Assembly (NCBI GenBank): GCA_036278935.1
Contig: DASUKA010000108.1
Span: 1 to 49,513, forward strand
DNA: 49,513 bases
DNA from: DASSNR01 sp036278935
Lineage (GTDB): Bacteria > Gemmatimonadota > Gemmatimonadetes > Gemmatimonadales > Gemmatimonadaceae
Direction of reading: 5' to 3'
A program made the position numbers and the translations under genes. Positions 16,185-25,038 of the stretch are shown here, piece after piece; positions within the stretch are counted from its first letter, which is position 1, and each line of letters opens with the position of its first letter. The notes beneath the pieces were generated by a model. The model was given only the letters and a program-made list of their open reading frames with translations, did no database searches and had not been told where the DNA came from.

Positions 16185-18311
16185 GTGACGAAATGGATGA
16201 GTAGCCTTCGCGCCGGTCTGGCGACGTTCGTCATTGCCGCTCTGGCGGCATCCTGTACCGTCCCCGCGCCGCTGCGCGCGCAGGAGAGCCCGGCCAGGCG
16301 CCTGTCCAGCATTCTGGGCGTGGCGGCCGAGGAATACGCGAAAGGCGTCGACAGCACAGGCCGCCTGATCTCCGCGGAGGAATACCAGGAGGCGAGAGGA
16401 TTTCTGCAGGAGGCGCAGCGCACGGCCGGCCAACTCTCGGCCCCGCGTGGCGCGCAGCTGCGCGCCCTGCTCGATACACTTTCTGCGCTGATGGTCGCCA
16501 GACGCCCGCCCGCCGCACTGGATCCTGTGCGAGCGCGCATCACGGCCTCGCTCGGCGCGGAGGGCGCGCTGGTGCTCCCGGTCCACGCGCTCGATCCAGC
16601 GGCTGGGCGCGCCATCTACCAACAGCGGTGCGCCTCCTGCCACGGCGAGCGCGGGCTGGGCGATGGGCCAGCTGCCGCGGGGATGCGTCCCGCGCCGCCG
16701 GCCATCGGCAGCGCGAGCGCGATGGCCGGCGCGTCTCCGGCCATGCTGTATCGCGTGGTCTCGGTCGGCGTACCGGGGACGCAGATGCCGGCGTGGGGTG
16801 CGGCGCTCCCCGCCGAGCAACGGTGGAACGTCATTGCGTACGTGCAGACGCTGCGCGCCACACCCGCACAGGTCGCCCAGGGCGAGAAGCTCTTTCTCGC
16901 GCGATGCGCCTCGTGCCATGGTGCCGACGGGCGCGCGGACAGCGCGCACTCGCGTACGCCATCCGGCCCGCTCGCGGACATCGGGACCGTGGCGTGGCAA
17001 GTAGAGCGGAGTGATTCGCAGATCGCCGCGGTGATCAGGCGCGGCGTACCTGGGAGCCGTATGGCGCCTGTGCGCGACCTGAGCGATGCGGAGGTCGGCG
17101 AGATCGTGGCCTATATCCGCTCGCTTCCCATCCGCCGTCGGGATGTTGCGGCGACGCCGGCTGCGGCCCCGGCCGCGCGCAGCGATGCCGGCCGCGCCGC
17201 GCGTGCCATCGCCGGCGCACTCGACAGCGCGCTCGCGGCGGCGCGCAGCGGCCGCACCAACGATGCGCGAGACCGTGCCTTCGATGCATATCTGGCGTTC
17301 GAGCCGCTGGAGACCACCGCAAAGGCCAGGAGTCCGGGGCTGGTGCAGTCGGTCGAACGCCACTTCGCCGACTTCCGCGGCGCCATCGCGGCCAACGACC
17401 TGCGTACGGCCGGACGCCTGAGCGAGGTGATCCAGGCTGAGCTGCCCGATGTCATGGCGCTCACGCGCCCCACGTCCGGCAGATGGAGCGCGTTCCTCGA
17501 GTCGTTCCTCATCATCCTGCGCGAGGGCTTCGAGGCCATTCTGGTCGTGGGCGCCGTGGTCGCGTTCCTCATCAAGACGGGCAACCGCGAGCGGCTCCGC
17601 GCGGTATGGTGGGGGGCGGCGTTGGGTGTGGTGGCGAGCGCGATCACGGCCGTCATCCTCCGGACGGCGCTGCGGGCCGCTCCGGCGAGCAGCGAGGTGA
17701 TCGAAGGCGTGACGCTGCTTATCGCGGTGATCGTGCTCTTCTCGGTGAGCTACTGGCTCATTTCCAAGGTCGAGGCGGCCAAGTGGCAGCGGTTCATCCG
17801 CGACAAGGTGAACGCCGCACTGGCGCGCGGAGGCGGCACAGCGCTCGCGTTCGTCGCGTTTCTGGCGGTGTACCGCGAGGGCGCGGAGACCGCGCTGTTC
17901 TTCCAGGCGCTGTTCAACGACGGGCACCGTCTGGCCATCCCGCTTGCGCTCGGGATTCTGATTGGCGGAGTGGCGCTCGCCGGCATCTTCACGCTGTTCT
18001 ACCGGTTCGGCGTCCGCATTCCACTGCGGCCCTTCTTCGCCGTGACCGGTCTGCTGCTCTATTACATGGCGTTTGTCTTTGCCGGCAAGGGAGTGCGCGA
18101 GCTGCAGGAAGGAAACGCCGTGTCCATCACGCTCGTCCACTGGCTGCCGCGCGTGAGCGCGATGGGCATCTTCCCGACCGTGGAGACCACACTCGCGCAG
18201 CTCGTGCTGGTGGCGCTCTTCGTGTTCGCGATGGTCAGGACGTTCTGGCCGCGGCCGACGGACACTGAGGTCGCCGCGCCGGTGTCGCAGAGCGGCCGCA
18301 TGGATGTCTGA
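16185..18311 (+). CDS. Fusion of two cytochrome c domains with an FTR1-type iron permease
   Basis: 708 residues from GTG 16185 (ATG 16197 is an alternative start). A signal sequence ends near Cys24, possibly a lipoprotein site. A helical segment is followed by two c-type haem domains with CASCH at 149-153 and 241-245, each with a downstream methionine ligand candidate. A helical linker (about 330-430) leads to a seven-helix FTR1 permease (about 435-690) with the iron-relay motifs REGFE (446-450) and REGAE (564-568). In FTR1 systems ferrous iron is oxidised before permeation; here the haem domains probably take the electron, replacing the separate oxidase of yeast or the EfeO/B partners of bacteria. 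Inner-membrane, periplasmic haem side inferred. Confidence 0.92.
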   Translation: MTKWMSSLRAGLATFVIAALAASCTVPAPLRAQESPARRLSSILGVAAEEYAKGVDSTGRLISAEEYQEARGFLQEAQRTAGQLSAPRGAQLRALLDTLSALMVARRPPAALDPVRARITASLGAEGALVLPVHALDPAAGRAIYQQRCASCHGERGLGDGPAAAGMRPAPPAIGSASAMAGASPAMLYRVVSVGVPGTQMPAWGAALPAEQRWNVIAYVQTLRATPAQVAQGEKLFLARCASCHGADGRADSAHSRTPSGPLADIGTVAWQVERSDSQIAAVIRRGVPGSRMAPVRDLSDAEVGEIVAYIRSLPIRRRDVAATPAAAPAARSDAGRAARAIAGALDSALAAARSGRTNDARDRAFDAYLAFEPLETTAKARSPGLVQSVERHFADFRGAIAANDLRTAGRLSEVIQAELPDVMALTRPTSGRWSAFLESFLIILREGFEAILVVGAVVAFLIKTGNRERLRAVWWGAALGVVASAITAVILRTALRAAPASSEVIEGVTLLIAVIVLFSVSYWLISKVEAAKWQRFIRDKVNAALARGGGTALAFVAFLAVYREGAETALFFQALFNDGHRLAIPLALGILIGGVALAGIFTLFYRFGVRIPLRPFFAVTGLLLYYMAFVFAGKGVRELQEGNAVSITLVHWLPRVSAMGIFPTVETTLAQLVLVALFVFAMVRTFWPRPTDTEVAAPVSQSGRMDV

Positions 18312-18380
18312 GGGGCAGGTGCGCCGCCCCGTCCATGGGGCTATTCATTGAGCGCCTTTCACTGATGGTGGTTGATTCGG

Positions 18381-18968
18381 ATGACTCTCGATCTCGCGAC
18401 GCTCTTCGCCCTCCCGTACGGCCCGTTCCTCATCTTCGGGCTCCGCATCATCGACGTGTCGCTCGACACCATGCGCGTGCTGAACGCCGTGCGCGGCAAC
18501 CGCGTGGTTGCCGCCGCGCTCGGATTCTTCCAGGCGCTCGTCTGGATCGTGGCGGTCGGCGTTGCCATCAAACACCTCGACAGCATCTATCACATCCTCG
18601 GCTACGCCGCGGGCTTCGCGACGGGGACGCTGGTGGGCATCACGATCGAGCGCGCGCTGGCGTACGGCGTGACGACGGTGCGCATCGTGTCGCAGCATGG
18701 CGGTGTGGAGATCGCCGAGGCGATGCGTGAGCGCGGCTACGGTGTGACGGAGATCCCGGGCTTCGGCCGGGATGGTGGCGTGGAGATCGTGAACTCAGTC
18801 GTTCAGCGGCAGCATGTCGGCGAGGTCATGCGCATTGTCGACGCGTGGGATCCCGCCGCCTTCGTGACCGTGGAGGAGCCACGCGTGTTGCGTGGCGGCC
18901 GCCTGGTTGGGCGTACGCGCATTGGCATGCCGTGGCGCGCCGCGCGGATGAGGCGGCAAAGGGTATGA
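18381..18968 (+). CDS. UPF0316 family membrane protein (DUF5698 + DUF2179)
   Basis: 195 residues from ATG 18381; TTG 18372 is also possible. The N-terminal half has three membrane helices with the family text FLIFGLRIIDVSLDTMRVL and ILGYAAGFATGTLVGI. The C-terminal ~80 residues are the soluble DUF2179 domain (YGVTEIPGFGRDGGVEIVNSVVQRQ...V). Function unknown; DUF2179 domains occur in membrane proteins thought to bind small ligands. It converges on lgt, with the hairpin element between their stop codons. Confidence 0.87.
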   Translation: MTLDLATLFALPYGPFLIFGLRIIDVSLDTMRVLNAVRGNRVVAAALGFFQALVWIVAVGVAIKHLDSIYHILGYAAGFATGTLVGITIERALAYGVTTVRIVSQHGGVEIAEAMRERGYGVTEIPGFGRDGGVEIVNSVVQRQHVGEVMRIVDAWDPAAFVTVEEPRVLRGGRLVGRTRIGMPWRAARMRRQRV

Positions 18969-18970
18969 CG

Positions 18971-19079
18971 GGGCGAGAGAGGAGAAAGGAGAAAGGCGCG
19001 ACGGCGAGAGGTAGTAGGTCCGTGGGTCAGTGACTCACCGACCGACCCTCTCTGACCGACCCTTTCTCCTCTCTCGCCC
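18971..19079. repeat. Modular repeat with perfect 19-bp inverted arms between two stop codons
   Basis: GGGCGAGAGAGGAGAAAGG (18971-18989) is the exact reverse complement of 19061-19079. The left arm starts 2 bases after the UPF0316 stop; the right arm ends on the base before the lgt stop. Between them lie a second GAGAAAGG, GGCGAGAG, and a GGGTCAGTGACTCACC core flanked by CCGACCGACCC and CTGACCGACC, the type also seen at 5944-6058. It could be a bidirectional terminator for the convergent genes. Confidence 0.85.
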
Positions 19080-19907
19080 TCACGCTTCCGCGTAAATCCC
19101 GGGCGCGCCGGCCGTCACCCGGCGTCGCGCCTGCATCCAGACCACGCCGCCCACCACCGCCGCCAGCGCGATGAGCTGGGCGAGCGTGAGGCCGCCGAAG
19201 AAGCGGTCGTCCTTGGCGCGCAGAAATTCCACCAGGAAGCGCTCGAGACCGGCGAGCACCAGGTACACGCCGAACAGCCAGCCCTCGGCGTGCTTGTGGT
19301 CGCGCATGCGCCAGAGGATGAAGAACATCACGAAGCCGGCCGCCACCTCGAACAGTTCGGTGGGATAGACCGACAGCACCGTATTCGGGGAGACGCCCGG
19401 CGGGATGGGCGTGCCGAAGAGGACGTGCATGTTCGCCGCAGTAGAGGGCGGCGCCCCTTGCGGGAACTTCACCGCGAACGGCGAGTTCCAGGGCCGACCG
19501 TAGTCGTCGCCCACGGCCCAGCAGCCGGTGCGGCCGATCGAATACGCCGCCGCGACGGCGATGCCGCCCACATCCGCAATGCGCCAGAGATCGAGCTTCT
19601 TGAGGTGGATGGTGAGCAGCACGGCGAACACGCCGCCCGCGAGCCCGCCCCAGAACACGAAGCCGCCGCGGCTCACCAGCGCCGCCCAGCTGTGAAAGAG
19701 GATCGCGTAATAGATTTTGGCGCCCACCAGTCCGCCCACGACGGCGGCCATGATGAGGTCGCCGACCGGCGTCGCGTCGTGCCCGCGCCGCTGGAGCTCG
19801 CGTTGCGTGATGACCTGCGCAATCACGAACGCCATGAGCACGGCAAAGCCGAAGCCGGTGATGGCGAACCAACCGAGGTGGATGACGAAAGGGTGGACCG
19901 TAGTCAT
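19080..19907 (-). CDS. lgt: Prolipoprotein diacylglyceryl transferase
   Basis: 275 residues. It transfers diacylglyceryl from phosphatidylglycerol to the lipobox cysteine of prolipoproteins in the inner membrane. About seven membrane helices. Family blocks: HPFVIHLGWFAITGFGFAV at the N-terminus, FVFWGGLAGGVF, the signature region as GRTGCWAVGDDYGRPW (a GR.GC..AGDDYG variant of the usual GR.GNF.N) and YPTELFEVAAGF near the end. Last gene of the 20-gene minus-strand array; its start overlaps the tsaD stop by 4 bp. Confidence 0.95.
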   Translation of the reverse strand: MTTVHPFVIHLGWFAITGFGFAVLMAFVIAQVITQRELQRRGHDATPVGDLIMAAVVGGLVGAKIYYAILFHSWAALVSRGGFVFWGGLAGGVFAVLLTIHLKKLDLWRIADVGGIAVAAAYSIGRTGCWAVGDDYGRPWNSPFAVKFPQGAPPSTAANMHVLFGTPIPPGVSPNTVLSVYPTELFEVAAGFVMFFILWRMRDHKHAEGWLFGVYLVLAGLERFLVEFLRAKDDRFFGGLTLAQLIALAAVVGGVVWMQARRRVTAGAPGIYAEA

Positions 19908-20944
19908 GCCGCTGCCAGTCCTGGGATCGGAAGTGAGGCGTACGCGTTGAGATCGAGCGACGATCGTTCACCGCGCTCGAAGTGAAAGAGCCCGGCACGC
20001 GCGATCATGGCGGCGTTGTCAGTGGCCAGCCGCACCGATGGAGCGTAGACGCGAACGCCGCGCTCCGCAAGGCGAGCCTCCATGGCGGCCACCAACGTAC
20101 GGTTGCACGACACGCCCCCGCCCAGGACCACACGCTCGCGCTGGTGCGCCCGCACCGCCCGGTCCGTCTTTTCCACCAGCGTGTCGATGAGCGCGTCCTG
20201 AAATCCGCGCGCCAGCGATGCGCGCTCGCGCTCCACGTCCGACGCGCGTGCGGCGTGCAGCAGTGCCGTCTTGAGACCGCTGAACGACATGTCGTAATAG
20301 TCGGGGTCGCCGAGCCGCTGCGCACCGCGCACCATGGGGCGCGCGAAGTGATGGCGCTCCGGATCACCGGAGAGCGCCAGTCGCTCGATGTGCGGCCCCC
20401 CGGGATACGGCAGCCCGAGCAACTTCGCCACCTTGTCGAACGCCTCGCCCGCGGCGTCATCCCGCGTGGCGCCGAGCAGCCGGTAGCGTCCCCATGCCTC
20501 CACATCGAGCAGCAGGGTGTGCCCGCCGGAGATGAGGAGCGCGGTGAAGGGCGGCTCCGCCTCGGGGTGCTCCAGCGCCGTGCCGAACAGATGGCCCTCC
20601 ATGTGGTGCACGCCGATGAGGGGAATGCCGAGCGCGAATGCCAGCGCCTTCCCGAAGCTGAGCCCCACGAGCAACGCACCCACCAGTCCCGGAGCGTGCG
20701 TGACAGCCACGGCGTCGAGTTGCTCCCGGCGTACATCCGCCTCGGCGAGCGCGCGCTCCACTACCGGGACGACGCTCGCGAGATGCGCCCGCGATGCGAT
20801 TTCCGGAACGACGCCGCCGAAGATGCGGTGCACATCCTGCGAGAGGATGACGAGCGACCGCTGTTCCACCACCGCTCCGTCGCGCTCGAGCACCGCCGCC
20901 GACGTCTCATCGCATGATGTCTCGATGCCGAGCACGCGCGTCAT
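19904..20944 (-). CDS. tsaD: tRNA N6-adenosine threonylcarbamoyltransferase
   Basis: 346 residues, normal length. It completes t6A37 synthesis in ANN-decoding tRNAs by transferring threonylcarbamoyl from TsaC product, with TsaB/TsaE. Visible: GIETSCDETSAA at 6-17, the metal-binding HHMEGH (113-118), ISGGHT, the long GATRDDAAGEAFDKVAKLLGL block and the ATP-binding VVLGGGVSCNRTL. Overlaps cdaR-like and lgt by 4 bp each. Confidence 0.97.
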   Translation of the reverse strand: MTRVLGIETSCDETSAAVLERDGAVVEQRSLVILSQDVHRIFGGVVPEIASRAHLASVVPVVERALAEADVRREQLDAVAVTHAPGLVGALLVGLSFGKALAFALGIPLIGVHHMEGHLFGTALEHPEAEPPFTALLISGGHTLLLDVEAWGRYRLLGATRDDAAGEAFDKVAKLLGLPYPGGPHIERLALSGDPERHHFARPMVRGAQRLGDPDYYDMSFSGLKTALLHAARASDVERERASLARGFQDALIDTLVEKTDRAVRAHQRERVVLGGGVSCNRTLVAAMEARLAERGVRVYAPSVRLATDNAAMIARAGLFHFERGERSSLDLNAYASLPIPGLAAA

Positions 20945-21735
20945 GGCGCCACCCGCGGCGAGCGAGCGGACGCGGGGAGCGACGCGTGGGCCGCGCGCCG
21001 CCGTGCGGAGATGCGCGCGGAATCCGCGGCGGTGCTGTCGGCGAGTGCCGTGACCCGCTCCACCGGGACCTTGACGCGCACGAGGATCGGATCGACGCGA
21101 ACACCGAGACCGGCCGTATCCAGCAGCGCAGGCTGCGGCATGGTGTCACGGACCAGTAGCTCGTCGTCCATGGTCGGCACGCTGGCGAGCTGGCGGACCA
21201 CCGCTCGCGCGCCACGTACGGTAACGCTCTCCGGCGAGAAGTCGGGTCTCCCCGTGATGCGCCACCCGCTGTCGGCGCGCAGCCGGAGCTGCGAGCGAAC
21301 AGGCAGTCTGCGCGTGGCGCTCACCGCGAAATGCAGCGTGATGGCACTGGGCTGCACGTCGTTCACCGCGGCGGCCACCTGGGTGGGGAGCTTGACGTCG
21401 TGCGGCCGCAGCGTGAGGGTGAGCGAGTCATCGACATCGGCGCCGATCGTCGCCCGCATGGTGGGTTGCGCGATGTACAGCTTGAACAGCTCGCGGGCCG
21501 GTCCCACCACGAGCGCGCGCACCACTGGAATCGGCGTGCGCAGCGCCACCGAGGAATCCATGCTCAGCTCGACGTGCACGGGCACCCATTCGTCGGTGGG
21601 CTCCTGCGCGCTGACCGCGAGCCAGAGCACGAAGGAAACGAGCAACGCCGTGAGCTTGATCGGAAGCCGGTTGAGGGCCATGGCGACGATGCGCCGGTAC
21701 AGAGGAACGCGCGGCCGCTGGGGAGAAGGAGTCAC
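20941..21735 (-). CDS. YbbR-like domain protein (CdaR-type)
   Basis: 264 residues from GTG 21735, abutting the TlpA-like stop. One membrane helix at about 24-43 (LPIKLTALLVSFVLWLAVSAQ, typical of the family) is followed by YbbR-type beta domains with the alternating pattern (ITGRPDFSPESVTVRGARAVVRQL). YbbR proteins usually regulate the diadenylate cyclase CdaA from outside the membrane; no cdaA lies in the window. The C-terminal ~35 residues are Ala/Arg/Ser-rich and probably disordered. Confidence 0.8.
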   Translation of the reverse strand: MTPSPQRPRVPLYRRIVAMALNRLPIKLTALLVSFVLWLAVSAQEPTDEWVPVHVELSMDSSVALRTPIPVVRALVVGPARELFKLYIAQPTMRATIGADVDDSLTLTLRPHDVKLPTQVAAAVNDVQPSAITLHFAVSATRRLPVRSQLRLRADSGWRITGRPDFSPESVTVRGARAVVRQLASVPTMDDELLVRDTMPQPALLDTAGLGVRVDPILVRVKVPVERVTALADSTAADSARISARRRAAHASLPASARSPRVAP

Positions 21736-22287
21736 CTAGTTTGACCGCTCCGACAGCAATTGGCGAATGAGCGCCTGGTTCCCCGGCGACGTCCAGTCCT
21801 CGGCGTACACCTTCTTGCGGATGATGCCCTGCCGGTCGATGACGAAGTTCTCCGGCACCCCCGTCGTCTGGTAGATGTGCTGGATGGTGCCCGTGCCATC
21901 GTGCAGAAGCGGGAAGGTGAGGCCGAACTCCTTGGCGAAATCGCGGACCTTCTGGTCGGCACCCGGTCCGGCATCCACGCTCACGGAGACGATCCTGAGC
22001 CCCTTCGGGCCGAATTCCTGGTACAACTTTTCGAGCGTGGGGGCCTCCTGCCGGCATGGCACGCACCAGGAGGCCCAGATGTCCAGCAGCACCACCTGGC
22101 CCCGGTAGTCATCGAGCGTGCGGGTCTGTTGGGGATGCCCCAGCACGGACGCCTGAAACGACGGCGCGTGCGACCCGACGCTCACCGGGAAGAGCTGGCC
22201 GCCCATGAACCGGGTGGCGGCAAAGAGGCCGCCGCCCAGGACGAGCACGATCACGCCCACCACACTCCATTGCTGTCTGAGCGTCAT
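21736..22287 (-). CDS. TlpA/ResA-like membrane-anchored thiol-disulfide oxidoreductase
   Basis: 183 residues. An uncleaved N-terminal anchor (about 7-25, SVVGVIVLVLGGGLFAA) leads to a periplasmic thioredoxin domain with active site WCVPC in LLDIWASWCVPCRQEAP and the cis-proline region TTGVPENFVIDRQG. ResA/TlpA proteins reduce disulfides, often of apocytochromes during cytochrome c maturation. ATG 22287 is chosen because it overlaps the rpe stop by 4 bp like its neighbours; an upstream start at 22332 would run 15 codons into rpe. Confidence 0.9.
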   Translation of the reverse strand: MTLRQQWSVVGVIVLVLGGGLFAATRFMGGQLFPVSVGSHAPSFQASVLGHPQQTRTLDDYRGQVVLLDIWASWCVPCRQEAPTLEKLYQEFGPKGLRIVSVSVDAGPGADQKVRDFAKEFGLTFPLLHDGTGTIQHIYQTTGVPENFVIDRQGIIRKKVYAEDWTSPGNQALIRQLLSERSN

Positions 22288-22949
22288 ACGATATCCCGGC
22301 AGGCCGAGCGCAGGGCGGCGATTTCCGCGCACGGATCAGGGGCGGCGAACACGGCGTGCCCCGCCACGAAAGTGTCAGCGCCCGCGTGCCACATCTGGTG
22401 AATCGTCTCGCGATTGATTCCGCCGTCCACCTCGAGCGCGGCGCTGCTCCCGGCCGCGTTCAGCATCAGACGCGCGCGCCGGGTCTTGTCCACGGAGTTG
22501 GGGATGAGCTCCTGTCCGCCAAAGCCCGGATCCACCGTCATGATGAGCAGCAGATCCAGATCGCCCACGACCTCCCGAACGGACTCGAGCGGCGTAGCGG
22601 GATTCAGGGCCACGCCCGCGCTGCACCCCAGCTCCCTGATGGCGTCGAGCTGCCGGTGCAGATGCGGGGACACCTCGGCGTGGATGGTGATGCCGGAGGC
22701 GCCGGCGCTCGCGAACGATGCGAGATGGCGCTCCGGCTCCACGATCATGCAGTGCACATCGAGCGGGCGATCGGTCACGCGGCGCACGGTCTCGATCACC
22801 TTCGTGCCGTAGGTGATGTTGGGGACGAAACGGCCATCCATCACGTCGATGTGCACCCAGTCGGCGCCGCCGGCTTCCACGCGGGCGATCTCATCGGCCA
22901 GATGGGCGAAGTCCGCGCTCAGAATGGACGGCGCGATACGCACGGTCAT
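22284..22949 (-). CDS. rpe: Ribulose-phosphate 3-epimerase
   Basis: 221 residues. It interconverts ribulose 5-phosphate and xylulose 5-phosphate in the pentose phosphate pathway. TIM-barrel motifs: APSILSADFAHL at 6-17, the catalytic VHIDVMDGRFVPNITYG, DVHCMIVEP, GVALNPATPLESV, MTVDPGFGGQEL and EVDGGIN. Metal-binding His/Asp residues present. Overlaps PASTA and TlpA genes by 4 bp each. Confidence 0.97.
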   Translation of the reverse strand: MTVRIAPSILSADFAHLADEIARVEAGGADWVHIDVMDGRFVPNITYGTKVIETVRRVTDRPLDVHCMIVEPERHLASFASAGASGITIHAEVSPHLHRQLDAIRELGCSAGVALNPATPLESVREVVGDLDLLLIMTVDPGFGGQELIPNSVDKTRRARLMLNAAGSSAALEVDGGINRETIHQMWHAGADTFVAGHAVFAAPDPCAEIAALRSACRDIV

Positions 22950-23686
22950 TGCGGCGCGTGCCCGGCGATGGTGAGCGTCACGCGGCTTCCCGCGGCAATG
23001 GGACTGTTGGCGGCAGGGCTCTGCGCCACCACGGTGTTCTGCGGCAGCAGGCTCGTGGGGTCATAGCTGGCCTGGCCAATGACGAGTCCGAGCTGCATCA
23101 ACAGCGTGCGTGCGTCGGCATAGCGCTGTCCCGTCACGTCGGGCATCCCGATGCTGTCCGGCCCCGCGCTCACCACAAGATTCACGCTCGAGGGCACGGC
23201 CACGCTCGCCCCGGCCGGGGGTGTGCTCGAGAGCACCTGGCCGCGCGGCGCTGAATTCTTCACCTCGGAGACGGTGCCCAGGATGAGCGACGCGTTCTGG
23301 AGGGCGAGCCGCGCGCGCTCCTGCGTCACGCCGACGATCGCCGGCACGGTGGCTTGCTGCTCCCCCAAGCTCACATCCAGCACCACGGGGGTGCCCTTGG
23401 GCACGATAGCGTTGGCGGTCGGGTTCTGCCGCAGCACCATGCCCACCGGGCTGCCGGGGTCGTAGCGCTTCAGCCCGCGGGCCGGACTCAGGCCGAGTGT
23501 CTTGAGTTGCGCCGTGGCGTCCTTGTAGTCCGTTCCCACCACGTTGGGTACCGTGATCTCGGCGGCCGCCTCCGCCGGGCGTGCCGGAAAGACGAACAAC
23601 GCCACGGCGGCATAGGCCAGGCCGAAGCCGAATACGGCGGACACCACGTAGGGAATGGTGCGGCGCACCGGCGGTGGGATGCTCAT
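22946..23686 (-). CDS. Membrane-anchored protein with three PASTA domains
   Basis: 246 residues. A short cytoplasmic tail and one membrane helix (about 12-34) are followed by three extracytoplasmic PASTA repeats beginning near ITVPNVVGTDYKDA, ATVPAIVGVTQERA and IGMPDVTGQRYADA. PASTA domains bind peptidoglycan fragments and are normally attached to Ser/Thr kinases or class B penicillin-binding proteins; here there is no catalytic domain. A cell-envelope sensor or scaffold role is inferred. It lies between rsmB and rpe with 4-bp overlaps. Confidence 0.9.
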   Translation of the reverse strand: MSIPPPVRRTIPYVVSAVFGFGLAYAAVALFVFPARPAEAAAEITVPNVVGTDYKDATAQLKTLGLSPARGLKRYDPGSPVGMVLRQNPTANAIVPKGTPVVLDVSLGEQQATVPAIVGVTQERARLALQNASLILGTVSEVKNSAPRGQVLSSTPPAGASVAVPSSVNLVVSAGPDSIGMPDVTGQRYADARTLLMQLGLVIGQASYDPTSLLPQNTVVAQSPAANSPIAAGSRVTLTIAGHAPQ

Positions 23687-25038
23687 GCGCTCATCCTCCG
23701 CAGTCGCGCGGCGAAGGCGCCATCCACGCCATGCCGTTGCGGCAGAACCCGCAGCCGGCCGGCGTCGAGCACTTCATGGCTCACCGTTCCCGGCGGGGGC
23801 GGCTCGAGCTGCCAGCCGGGATGCTCGCCCAGAAAGCGCTCGATCTGCATGTCGTTCTCCTCCGGCTCCAGCGAGCAGGTACTGTAGACGAGCAGGCCAC
23901 CCGGTTTCACCACGGTCGCCGCTTCGCGCAGAATGCTCCGCTGCAGCGCCGCCATCACGGCCAGATCGGAGATCTTGAGCCGCCAGCGCGCGTCAGGGTG
24001 ACGCCGGAAGGTGCCGGTGCCGCTGCACGGAACGTCCAGCAGCACCGCGTCCATAGGACGAATGGCCGGAGCGCGTGCATCGGCCACCAGCGGCAGCACG
24101 GTGCGGGCATCCAGACGCTGGGCATTCTCGCGAATGCGGAGCGCACGCGGCAGCGAACGGTCGGCAGCCACCACGATGGACGCCACACGCGAGAGCTCGA
24201 ACGACTTTCCCCCGGGAGCCGCGCACAGGTCGGCCGCCTGCGCGCCCGGCGGCACCGCGGCGTACATGCTCACGAGCGTGGACGCCGGGTCCTGCACGAA
24301 GAACAGCCCCTTGCGATAGGCGCCCAATTCCCCCAGCGAGACCCCCGAGGCGAGTCGCAGCCCATCGCGGACGAGGGGGACGTCGTGCACCTCGATACCA
24401 GCCGATTCGAGCATGGCCTCGAGCTGTTCGTGCACCAGCCCGTACGGGCGCAGCACCACCGGCGCCTCGCTGTTATTGGCCGCGAGCAACGCCTCGGTGT
24501 CCGCCGCACCCCAGCGTGCCACCCACCGCGCGACGATCCAGCGCGGGTGCGAGTACGCGAGCGCGAGCGCGTCCACCGGATCGGTGGGCGTGGCGATGTC
24601 CAGCGCTTCGTGCTCCCGGTCCACGCGCCGCAGGACCGCATTGGCCAGCTTGCTCGCCCCGATGCCATGCCGGAGCTTGGTCAGCTCCACCGTTTGCGCG
24701 ATGGCGGCATAAGCCGGCACGGTGCGCATGAAGAGCAGTTGGTAGACGCCCAGGCGGAGCAGGTCGATGAGATCGACGTCCAGCCGAGCCAGCCCGCCGC
24801 GCACGCGCGTGGAGAGCACGGCGTCAATCCAGCTCCGGCGGCGGAGCATGCCGTACACCAGCTCCTGCGTCCACCGGCGATCACGTGCATCCAGCGTGGT
24901 GGCGCGTGCCTCGAACGCCGGGTCGAGCAGATCGCCACGCCGCAGCGCGGCACACAGCTCGGCCGCGACGCGCCGCGCTTCGGTCACGCGGGCGGACACG
25001 GGCGCCGCGTGCGCGAGCTCCGGCGAGTGTCCCGTCAT
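23683..25038 (-). CDS. rsmB: 16S rRNA (cytosine967-C5)-methyltransferase
   Basis: 451 residues. A NusB-like helical RNA-binding domain (about 20-150, including RWTQELVYGMLRRRSWIDA) precedes the RsmB/NSUN methyltransferase domain. Visible SAM site AADLCAAPGGKSFEL, motif IV DVPCSGTGTFRRHPDARWR and the catalytic cysteine loop LLVYSTCSLEPEEND. Often found next to def-fmt in bacteria; here three thiamine genes separate it from fmt. Confidence 0.96.
   Translation of the reverse strand: MTGHSPELAHAAPVSARVTEARRVAAELCAALRRGDLLDPAFEARATTLDARDRRWTQELVYGMLRRRSWIDAVLSTRVRGGLARLDVDLIDLLRLGVYQLLFMRTVPAYAAIAQTVELTKLRHGIGASKLANAVLRRVDREHEALDIATPTDPVDALALAYSHPRWIVARWVARWGAADTEALLAANNSEAPVVLRPYGLVHEQLEAMLESAGIEVHDVPLVRDGLRLASGVSLGELGAYRKGLFFVQDPASTLVSMYAAVPPGAQAADLCAAPGGKSFELSRVASIVVAADRSLPRALRIRENAQRLDARTVLPLVADARAPAIRPMDAVLLDVPCSGTGTFRRHPDARWRLKISDLAVMAALQRSILREAATVVKPGGLLVYSTCSLEPEENDMQIERFLGEHPGWQLEPPPPGTVSHEVLDAGRLRVLPQRHGVDGAFAARLRRMSA

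Noticed and set aside
15609..18140. 843-codon open frame on the minus strand
   Set aside because: Antisense to acpS and the cytochrome c-FTR1 gene; composition is His/Arg/Gly-rich shadow text typical of high-GC DNA and matches no family.
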